A stretch of 64,000 nucleotides of DNA from positions 21,874-85,873 of the forward strand of contig KB301890.1 in NCBI GenBank assembly GCA_000328365.1. The letters are read 5' to 3'. Position numbers and translations under genes: made by a program. The notes beneath the pieces were generated by a model, which saw nothing but the letters and a program-made list of their open reading frames with translations, was not told the origin of the DNA and did not search any database. Source of the DNA: Capitella teleta. Its lineage: Eukaryota; Annelida; Polychaeta; Capitellidae. This document shows, piece by piece, positions 56,401-64,000 of this stretch. How positions within the stretch are numbered: the stretch's first letter is position 1; each line of letters opens with the position of its first letter.

Positions 56401-57605
56401 ACCTTTGTTCATTTCAGAACCTTTTTAGATCGATACTATGGGCTTGGCTTTTGTGAGTGTCAAGGGACGATTTTCGAAAATATTTGTCAACTGTGAATAA
56501 TATTCAAGACAAATTGAAATACAAATTTCCTGCTCAGACACGAGAGGTGGTGGCCGAGTGGTTGGCATGCTCGCCTTGAAAGGGCTTGACACTGGCCACT
56601 GGAGGTTTGAAGCCAGCCACCAACCTTGTGTCTTTGGGTAGGGCAACTCCTGGTTACCTCCTCGGACCACATAAACTTAGTTGCTTCAGGATTTCGAGGT
56701 TAAATAAGCTCACACAAAAAAAAGAAAAAAAAAGCTTGAAACGAGATCAGTTTGAACTTTATTTTTATGGGAACTGCTGAAATATCTGCTCACTCGACGG
56801 CTCCCTTTGTTAACAATAGGAGAATTACTTTGGTTGCGTCACCACAGTCTGAAATGGAATGCGAAAAGAAAGTGAGATTTTAAACCTCTCAAATTCGATG
56901 TATCAAGGAATTAGCCCACAGCAAGTGTCTAAAAACATGTCAGTCAAAAGGCATATTTGTCTTTTGGGATGCATCCTCTATAATCCATTACTAGTTCAAA
57001 AGAATCAGAGGTCCTCTTTAATTGTAAATGCTTTTTTGTCTTTCTCTTCAGGTGGATACAAGGGATATGGTCTTGCTATGATGGTTGAAATATTTTGTGG
57101 AATTCTCTCTGGAGCCCACTATGGTCCCAATGTTCGCCGGTGGAAAGTATACGACAGTCTGGCTGATTTAGTGAGTCTTGCGGGTATTTCATATTTGTTT
57201 GCAAGAGCTCTTTTGTTGTTTTTTTTTTCAGGGCCAATGTTTCATTGCGATTGATCCTGAGGTGTTTGAACCTGGGTTTCCGAGCCGAATGCAAGATTTG
57301 ATGGACACTTGTCGTACGCTCCCCACGGTTTGCGATGATGCTGATTATTTCAACGCATGTATTTGATACTCATAATGATATAGGCTGAGGGTGAATCGGA
57401 TGTACTTGTCGCCGGTGACCCAGAAAGGCAACACATGGCCAAGTGTGAAAGTGAGGGAGGAATTACTTATCACCAAAATGTCATCAACAATATGGTAACA
57501 ACAATCGTCATTATACAGTTAATCAGAATGCTTTTTAATTTATTTACTCTGCAGAACACTTTGGCCCTTGAGTTGGGAATCAGGAAGATGGTTCCTTGTG
57601 AATAA
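53455..57605 (+). CDS. Ldh_2-family malate/L-lactate dehydrogenase, mitochondrial-type (376 aa)
   Basis: An NAD(P)-dependent oxidoreductase of the Ldh_2 family (bacterial YjmC/malate dehydrogenase type), distinct from Rossmann-fold LDH/MDH; it interconverts 2-hydroxy and 2-oxo acids. Exons are 53455-53668, 55496-55684, 55737-55798, 55858-55911, 55967-56065, 56124-56189, 56244-56313, 57052-57170, 57232-57327, 57384-57494 and 57555-57605 (1131 nt, all phases consistent). Residues 1-20 (MFRQCTIRQPVRKLC...) are basic and Ser/Thr-containing, with no acidic residue before Glu17, like a mitochondrial presequence. Family blocks are HFSHGLNRLDMYVRDI, SARGSNHYGIAG (catalytic His138), GTNPISLAAPG, VLDMATSSVALGK, LPLGGAEETSGYKGYGLAMM and FIAIDPEVFEPG. 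Introns range from 52 bp to 1.8 kb, and SINEs lie in two of them. The precise substrate cannot be told from the sequence. Confidence 0.93.
53982..54182 (-). mobile_element. tRNA-derived SINE in intron 1 of the Ldh_2 gene
   Basis: On the minus strand, GGTGATGGCCGAGTGGTTAG (A box of Leu/Ser-tRNA type) and GGTTTGAAGCC (B box) are followed by a body, AAATAAGCTCACC and an A/C-rich tail. The body matches 56541-56733, but with many differences, so the copies are not recent. Confidence 0.8.
56541..56733 (+). mobile_element. tRNA-derived SINE in intron 7 of the Ldh_2 gene
   Basis: Same family as 53982-54182, sense orientation. A box TGGCCGAGTGGTT at about 56551, B box GGTTTGAAGCC at 56604-56614, 3' end TAAATAAGCTCACACA, then an A-rich tail. 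The tRNA part is not a functional tRNA gene because no acceptor stem closes. Confidence 0.85.
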
Positions 57606-57606
57606 A
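57601..57606 (+). terminator. AATAAA overlapping the dehydrogenase stop codon
   Basis: The final codons GAA TAA A create AATAAA over the stop itself. If used, the 3' UTR would be only 15-30 nt. A T/GT-rich stretch (TTTGTGATTCCTGTTT) follows. Confidence 0.45.
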
Positions 57607-57959
57607 TCATCTGTGGATTTATGAGAACCTTTGTGATTCCTGTTTCGTTGAACGCCATCTGATTGCCATAGAGAACCTTACGTGCTTTATCTGCTTATCT
57701 TGAAATAATTCAATGTTGTTATAAGGTGTTGTACTTGCCGGTACAATTAGTGCACCAGTAATGAGATTACATTTTGCATATTATGATGTGGGTGAGAAAC
57801 TGAAAAAGAACTTGAGAACAAATTTTATTTCAAGGCAATAATGTTTATTAGCAATATGATTACGATAAAATAAAATACCCAAAAAATTGGATTTTTTATT
57901 ATTTTTATTGCAGGATAAATACATCTACATTGGGACACATAATGACAGGGAATGATAAA

Positions 57960-58635
57960 TAGTGATGGGCGAATATTGAATTTGTCCAAATATCTGAAGC
58001 CGAAGCATCGAGCAGTATATACTTGACAAAGCTGAATACGGAGTCGAATATATACCCACTCCATTGCAGTAATATCTTTGATCGTTATATAGACAAGTAG
58101 GATTAACCAATTAACGCCCTTTCAGGTAGTTGACCAATCAAGAGCAGCTCGACATGTGATTGGTCAGGTTTTGTCACGTGCTAGGATGTCTTGCCTTCTT
58201 TTAAGCCATTAAGTTTAACGAAATTTACAAAAGTGAGCCACACGATACTCTCTTGATGGAGACCTCAGCCCCTCAGCAAACTAAATCACGAATAAGGAAG
58301 TTGTGCAATTATATGTTAGCTTGATCATTAATTCTAATTCGATCTCTAAAGCTCATATAACTTCCAATGATTGCTAACCCCACTGTTCACATCTACTTCA
58401 CGACTTCACTCGTGAAATTTTGGAATTGATTTAAAGTATGCTTTGTTGATTCTAATCCATTGTTATGCATTCAAGCGTCTAATTACTGCGAGTAATGCGG
58501 GCTCTCGCACGCGGGTGAGTAAACAAAGTAATTTACAGAGTTCAAGGAGAAAAAATATTTTGATATTCGCATTCATTGCAATCTTTTCGTTCGAAGCCGA
58601 TGCTTCGGCATATGGCCAATATTCGCCCATCACTA
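57960..58635. mobile_element. hAT-like MITE, full copy (676 bp)
   Basis: The ends TAGTGATGGGCGAATATTG and CAATATTCGCCCATCACTA are perfect terminal inverted repeats. The flanking octamers ATGATAAA and ATGTTAAT match at 6 of 8, consistent with a decayed 8-bp target duplication. No transposase. It lies between the 3' ends of the Ldh_2 gene and the coiled-coil gene. Confidence 0.8.
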
Positions 58636-58711
58636 ATGTTAATGGCAAGATTACACCAAATTTAGATGTTAGAATGTGACAACAATAACTCCAGTGATAA
58701 TATTACATAAT

Positions 58712-61700
58712 TCAAGTGTCTATAGCCCCCACTGCAGCACCCTCCTCTTCTTTGACCTCTTTAACCTCCTCTTTCTTCTTCTTGGCCTCCTCTTGCTCCT
58801 TCTTTTTCTCCTCTTTCTCAAATTTCTTGACCTCTTGCAGAGATTCAAATTCCTCTACCATAGTTGTGCTCTGAAAAAGACATCTTTCAGTGAGTTGAAC
58901 TGAAATTCTGCAGCACAAACCCAAAGATAGAAAGTAGCAGCTCCAGCAGATACGTCCCTGATCTCATCCAACTCATACGCACCCAAGAGAGTTTTGATTC
59001 GAGCGGCTGCTGCTGGGTTAACCATCGGAGGCTCAAACCCGAGGCAGCGTCTCTTCAATCCCTCCTTCCCTGTTTTCCCCACCAACGCTTGCACAGTTTT
59101 CCAAATCTACGCCCACAATGTTACGCATATTGCCAAGATCGAAACAACACATACCTTTGTTTCTTTTTCCTTGTGACCCAATAAGAGGAATGTCGCTGTC
59201 ATGACAGTGTGTACAACAACGGGAGGACTCTGGTAGCTCCTGATCTCTGCCACAGTCGACTGCTTCAGCTCCAAGATCTCTGCACGAATGCGTTCTAGAC
59301 GCCTGAGCTGCAGGAGGACTTTGTTTGCTTCAATCAACTCGTGAGACAATTGCATCTCAAATCCATTGTGCCTCGTGTAGTTGATGGCTTTCTCGAGAGG
59401 TTGAATTTTACGCTGTGCTGTACTTTTTATCAGACCTGGAAATACATTTTGGGCTCAATAATTTGTGCACTTTGCAATCTGTGCCGATTTCTAAAAGGGT
59501 GAACATGCACAGGAGAAATGAATCCAGGTGCTTTAAAATGATTTAAAATTCACAGAGAATCAAGATTGCAAAGAATGGAAGACATCAGTAAAATATTTGC
59601 CATTTTGATGTTTCAGTTATCTCTTCAGAGCTGATATTCCTTTTAACAAGAAATCAATTCAACGTGAAACATGGACAAAAGAACAGTGAATGAAACTCAG
59701 ACACAATCCTTCCCCGTCAATCTCACTCACCATCTCTCGCCTCAAATTCCCTAAGGATGCGATCAGCCTTTGGAAGATCCTTGTCATCATCTGGCAGTTT
59801 CGCCTTCTTGAAATCATCAATGGCAGATATGAGGTGCTTGCGATTTCTCTTCTTGATGGCTATCTTCAAATTGTACCGAATCTTCTTGTGTCGGTTATCT
59901 GAATTCAGAACAAAATATGTCATCAGTAATTGAGTAAGCATTATCAAGGTTACGATGTTACCTCTAGCCCTGAGTCTCGCTCTGTCTTCTGCTTCTTTGG
60001 CATCTTTGCATGTCGCTTCGTCCTTTGCTTTTTTCATGCGTTTGTTGTGTTCCTCTGCTTCAGCCTCCGCCTGTTCCTCTCGCTCCTTGGCAAGCTGCCA
60101 AATCAAAATTCCTTCAATGTGATTTGATCTTCAAAACCAGAGATCATTGCACCTGATAAAGCTTCTCCAGATCACCAGCCTCTGCGTCTTCTCTCCTCTT
60201 TCGTTCTTCTTCCTCCAAACGCAATCTCTCCAAACGCTCCCTCTCTTGCTGTTCCTGTTAATCAATTAAAGACCAGGTTAATATGAAATAATACTATTTG
60301 GGTGTACGAGGGTCACTCAAAAAGTTTGTGGAACAACTATAGGTAATAGTTGTAATATTGTGTTGATATTCAGTTAGCATTATTTCAATTCATATATGTT
60401 ATCACATACAAGTAAACAGGCATTTTTCTCAGTATTATCATAAGACCAGATGTGCAATATACAGGTCTTAAATCAGGGGTCCCCACACTTTTACAGGAAG
60501 AGGGCCAGATAGTGCATGAACTCCGGAGTAGCCCACAGGCCAAGGGTAATGCCAAACAGATGGGAATACATTTAATTCTAGATTTCCCCCAATTTCGAGC
60601 ATGCACAGGGTCCTCACCAGGCAAAAATGAAAGTGCTGATTGGTACCAAACCATATAGCAAGCGCCGGCGGCACGCAGCCAGTATAGGGAGCTGGGAGCA
60701 TGCATTTTATAATTTATTTGGCGAAAACATGCAAATTCAACACTCCCAGAATAATTTAAACACAGTTAAAAATTGTGGGAATGCACTGCTATAATACTCT
60801 GGTGAGAACCCTGAGTCATTGCATGTAAAACAAGATGTTGATTATCAACGACAAATAACAAAATGTCAGACATCATTGAACACAAAGAGAGCTTAATCAG
60901 GTCCATGAGGTTGGCGCCATTTTAGCTGTGAACATAGGCAACTTCTGGCCAGCTTCATCCAGGTTGCTGCCTCTCCCTCTGCTGACATCTTTGAGGAAAT
61001 GGCGATCTGCCTGGCTTTCGATGAAAGGAGATTCTTGTTCTCCACTTTCTTGACATTGTCGCTAAGCATCTTGAAGTAGGCAGCATGACTTATCCATCTC
61101 CAGGTGGCGTCCTATGTTTTAATATTTCTTGGCAGCAGTCAGTGTCTCGCAAATCGAGCAAACTGGCCTGTTATTCTGCTCAATGAAGAATTATTCTTCA
61201 TTGAATAATCACTGATTTAAATGCATCTGAATGTAGCCATATGCACGCTAAATCAGTCAGTATGCAGTGAATGCCTGAAACAGCGAGCCAGTCGGCGTCA
61301 TGCATGCATTTAGCCGGACCCCCATCAAATACATGTACATGTACTATATCAACACACTCGCTAAAACGTTGTTGTTTCAACGCAGTATTACATATTGTAT
61401 CTTGGTTGAATTTGGCCTGTGCTCCAGTTAGGATAGAAAATAAATTTTGAGGGGAAAAACCAGATTTTTTTGTTTGTTGTTCACTTGCAGAGTTACCCTT
61501 GGGCTGGATTTAATAGTAAAAGATTGGAGAGGCCGCAAAGCACTCTGAGGGGCTGGAGTTCAGGAACTCCTGTCTTAAATCAATATTACGTACGGTATGT
61601 CATACAAATGTACAAATTCATAATCAAACAGAGTTCTTTAATCTAGTCTCATGTAAACCGGCCTTTTCACAGTCCAACCTCAATTCTTGATAAAAAATTA

Positions 61701-63413
61701 AAATACCTTTTTATTTTTGTTGTTTCAACAGGTAAGAAAATTTGACATAATTATATCAGTTCATGAGGCCGATTTCATTGTTTCAAAGCCGGCTTAACAA
61801 GGTGTCTCTACAGCAAAATTTACAAATAGCAATCAGCAATAATCATATGTCCTAATTAGTGATGGGCGAATACGAATATTGAATTTGTCCGAATATCTGA
61901 AGCCAAAATTTCAAGCAATATGTATTCATCAAAGCCGAATACGGAGCCGAATATATACCCACTCCAATGCCAAAGCTTTGCGCATCACTAGTCCTAATTA
62001 ACAACAATTAATGATTTACCGATTGTCCGAAAATTCGTTTTCACTTTCACAAACAGTATTCAACGTTATTGAGCAAGATATTCATATCATTTTCTGGAAG
62101 TTTGCTCACGACACATTTCTCTTCATTTTTGTATCATTTTTTTCAACAACACGAAGTGTCATTTTCCCAACTTTCCGGCAAGTTTCCTCACTCAAAAAGA
62201 GAAAAAAAACGGAGAATTTTCGGACACCTTCGCAATATAAAATTAATAATTGACATGCAACCAGGGACAACATTTTAACAAAACATGCATCTGATCCAAT
62301 GCTCACCTGTTGCGTCCACTTTCTCTCCTAATAAACATCATTGAATTAACTTAGTCAGTAATTAATAATGAGAAGAAAAGAAAGTATTAAAAAAAAAAAT
62401 TAACAAAGAAATTGAAAAGTTCAAGAACCTTGTCTCTGTCTGCTTTCTCCTTAGCAAGTCTTTCTCTCTCTTCTGCTTCCTTCCTTCCCCTCTCTTGAAA
62501 AGGGAAACAGTAAAAGTGTACACAGGGCATCAACCTCACCTTCCTCTTCATCCAGTTCTTTTCTCTTGTGCTCTGCTTCGTCTTTTTCTCTCTGCTTCTG
62601 CGCTCGTTCATTCTCCTCCTCTCTCCTCCTCCTTTCATCATCCCTCTGCTTCCTCCTCTCCTCCTCCTCCTGCTCCTTCTGTTCTCTCTCTCGCTGTTCT
62701 CTCAATCTCTCTTTCTCTTCCTTTTCTCTTTTCAGTGCTTCTTGATTAAGTCTGTCATATTCTGAGAGAAATATTTATTCGTATAAATATCTCATGACGA
62801 GATTGACACAAACCTTCCTTCTCTCTCTGTTCCTCTGCAAGATCTGACAAATAATCAGCCTTTGAAGGAATGTTACATAACATGACCTCAATCTCAGCAA
62901 AGGTTACAGGATTCCCTGGAACATCCCGACTATTCAAGAATTTTCTCCATCGAAGTCGACTGAAGAATTGTCCATGCATAGCTCGAACAAGCCACCTGAC
63001 GCCAAAAATATTGTTATATAACAATCCTAATTTGATTCAAAAGTCATACTCAGCCTGTTGAGGTGAAATAGCATTGCAGCGGCTGACGTCAAGCATTGAG
63101 AATTCCCACCGTAAATCCTGGATAATGAAATAGCGGCGATCCATCTCTTGTAGAAGGTCAAACAGCTCAGACTTCTCACATTTGTCATTAACACAAACAT
63201 ATTTGATGGCTTCTTCAATCTGCCGTTTACTCATTAATGCTTTGTGAAGACTAGGTTTGACGAACGTACCTGGGAAATGCTGATGCTTCCGATCCGCATG
63301 TCCATGTGAATCAACTGCAACTGATCTGCATTCAATTCTCCACATCGCTTCACGTCAAATTGGCTAAAGACGTCTCCTATCAAGGAGTTCTTTTCTTCCA
63401 TCAATGTTCCCAT
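58712..63413 (-). CDS. EF-hand/coiled-coil protein with C-terminal dynein-stalk-like domain (610 aa)
   Basis: Minus-strand exons are 63270-63413, 63050-63219, 62814-62995, 62540-62761, 62429-62493, 62307-62327 (21-nt microexon), 60153-60254, 59962-60094, 59731-59898, 59155-59435, 58921-59106 and 58712-58870 (1833 nt, frame-continuous). Residues 1-150 hold two to three degenerate EF-hand-like units (FDVKRCGELNADQ, LDVSRCNAISPQQ, then RWRKFLNSRDVPGNPVTFAE). Residues 165-400 are a charged Glu/Arg/Lys coiled coil. Residues 403-558 resemble the dynein heavy-chain stalk and microtubule-binding domain: a helix, the EIRSYQSPP kink at 466-474, VMTATFLLLG, a Trp at 498, ALVGKTGKEGLKRRC and VSAGAATFYLW. 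A short Lys/Glu helix ends the protein. There is no AAA+ motor. It is likely a ciliary or microtubule-associated protein; I do not recognise a named orthologue. Confidence 0.85.
60306..60335 (+). mobile_element. Mariner-like terminal fragment
   Basis: TACGAGGGTCACTCAAAAAG is the typical outer end of mariner elements (TA, then CGAGGG...TCAAAAAGT). Only one end is visible. It lies in the intron of the coiled-coil gene, upstream of the hAT insertion. Confidence 0.55.
60474..61572. mobile_element. hAT transposon remnant with intact 8-bp target duplication (1099 bp)
   Basis: The outer ends CAGGGGTCCCCACACTTTTA and the reverse of CTGGAGTTCAGGAACTCCTG are bordered by identical octamers TCTTAAAT (60466-60473 and 61573-61580), the hAT signature. 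The interior on the minus strand has decayed pieces that look like a BED-type zinc finger and transposase start (QADRHFLKDVSRG-like near 60990), so it is an internally deleted copy of a coding hAT. It lies in the 2.05-kb intron of the dynein-stalk-like gene. Confidence 0.85.
61857..61990. mobile_element. hAT-like MITE, short derivative (134 bp)
   Basis: TAGTGATGGGCG at the left and GCGCATCACTA at the right, flanked by perfect 8-bp duplications GTCCTAAT (61849-61856, 61991-61998). The interior matches the left part of the 57960-58635 copy, so it is an internally deleted member of the same family. Confidence 0.9.
62307..62327 (-). CDS. 21-nt microexon of the dynein-stalk-like gene
   Basis: GAGAGAAAGTGGACGCAACA-G (ERKWTQQ), phase 0-0, bounded by TTTATTAG and GTGAGC. 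Skipping keeps the frame, so it may be alternatively spliced inside the coiled coil. Confidence 0.6.
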
Positions 63414-63719
63414 GGTTGATGGCCGAGTTAACACTGAGTCAGTGAGTGTTGCAAACTATCTGGATTTGGATGAACAATAATCATGCATACATTAATATTA
63501 ATAGAAATACAGCTTAATTTGTTACAGTGCTCAATAGACTAAAGTTAGCACAAATGAATTGGGTGAGTTGTGCATACGTAACCCATGGCGTCTTGCTGTT
63601 TGTTGTATGTAAGCCAATTCATGTACGTATTATAAATTCATTAGATGTGCTTGAAATGCATTCATATATCGAAATGTAAATATTTAGGTCAGTGAATGGG
63701 ACAGAACCTTGGTTTAGAG

Positions 63720-63815
63720 CAGGGGTCCTCAAACTTTTGCATGTAAAAATATAAATTGAAAATGTTCCCAGGGGACGATGCCCCACAGACCCCCTTAGAG
63801 AGGCTGTGCGCAGAG
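63720..63815 (+). mobile_element. hAT-like left end
   Basis: CAGGGGTCCTCAAACTTTTG is a standard hAT terminus, closely like the 60474 end. The other end was not found in the window. Confidence 0.55.
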
Positions 63816-63985
63816 CCCAAAGTCGAGTCAATTAGTAAAATCAGTCAACTTGAACTCCAATCGACTAACTTATCATAGTCAAACCGACCTACTGGTTTAA
63901 AATCAACTGACTTGCATCAATTTCAATGGTCGACTTAAACTGACTTGCTCACCTCATTCAATGTTATGTCATTCCTCGAATTTAA

Positions 63986-64000
63986 AGGGATGGGGAACTG
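63986..64000 (+). mobile_element. Start of another TTAA-type element
   Basis: TTAA (63982-63985) followed by AGGGATGGGGAACTG, the same terminus as the 49658-50361 element; it runs off the window. Confidence 0.6.

Larger units (their letters stand above)
63414..64000. other. Upstream flank of the coiled-coil gene, with two transposon ends
   Basis: AT-rich. It contains a hAT-like end at 63720 and the start of a TTAA-type element at 63986. No gene or clear promoter motif was recognised. A possible acceptor (CTGACTCAG) just upstream of the ATG suggests a 5' UTR exon outside the recognised region. Confidence 0.4.

Noticed and set aside
62495-62765. Plus-strand Ser/Leu/Pro-rich frames opposite the coiled-coil exons
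   Set aside because: They are the complement of the Glu/Arg/Lys-rich coiled-coil codons and have no independent support.
1-64000. CRISPR arrays, rRNA genes, bacterial operons or riboswitches
   Set aside because: None seen; gene structure is eukaryotic throughout and no regularly spaced repeat array is present.

Overview
This looks like a nuclear scaffold of an invertebrate animal. Coding exons are split by GT-AG introns, many only 46-65 bp long. The intergenic DNA is AT-rich with CpG-rich patches. The genes are animal-type (F-box proteins, polypyrimidine-tract-binding protein, holocytochrome c synthase, an Ldh_2-family dehydrogenase, an axoneme-style EF-hand/coiled-coil protein), and Copia, hAT, mariner/pogo-like, TTAA-target and tRNA-SINE repeats lie between them. 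Phylum cannot be fixed from the window. A protein with a dynein-stalk-like domain hints at motile cilia. There are two 50-N assembly gaps (13737-13786 and 48266-48315).

Layout. 1-2580 (-): the 5' part of a Copia-type LTR retrotransposon fossil, with its 144-bp LTR, a primer site complementary to the initiator tRNA anticodon arm, gag, zinc knuckles, protease and integrase region. 5105-8172 (+): two tandem single-coding-exon F-box paralogs, each preceded by a splice acceptor. About 9.9-41.4 kb (+): a large PTBP gene. Its constant exons run from 28605 to 40043 and encode four RRMs. Several candidate alternative first coding exons lie upstream in a CpG-rich 17-27.5 kb zone. A 90-nt cassette and a 21-nt microexon sit in the RRM2-RRM3 linker, and the last exon is duplicated with tandem acceptors. 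43015-49603 (-): HCCS, four coding exons, whose 5.5-kb intron holds an opposite-strand 239-aa ORF (45254-45973). 51915-52350 (+): the 3' end of an unidentified two-exon ORF. 53455-57605 (+): an 11-exon mitochondrial-type Ldh_2 malate/lactate dehydrogenase. 58712-63413 (-): a 12-exon, about 610-aa protein with EF-hand-like motifs, a long charged coiled coil and a C-terminal dynein-stalk/microtubule-binding-like domain.

The genes do not form one pathway. HCCS and the Ldh_2 enzyme are both mitochondrial, but that may be coincidence. The most unusual items are the PTBP exon architecture (alternative first exons, duplicated last exon, long CT tract), the dynein-stalk-like domain on a non-motor protein, the F-box pair that may share one leader exon, and a TTAA-flanked transposon carrying promoter-like motifs just upstream of HCCS.

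All exon boundaries were read by eye from GT-AG sites and reading-frame continuity. No database search or expression data were available, so family names rest on recognised motifs.
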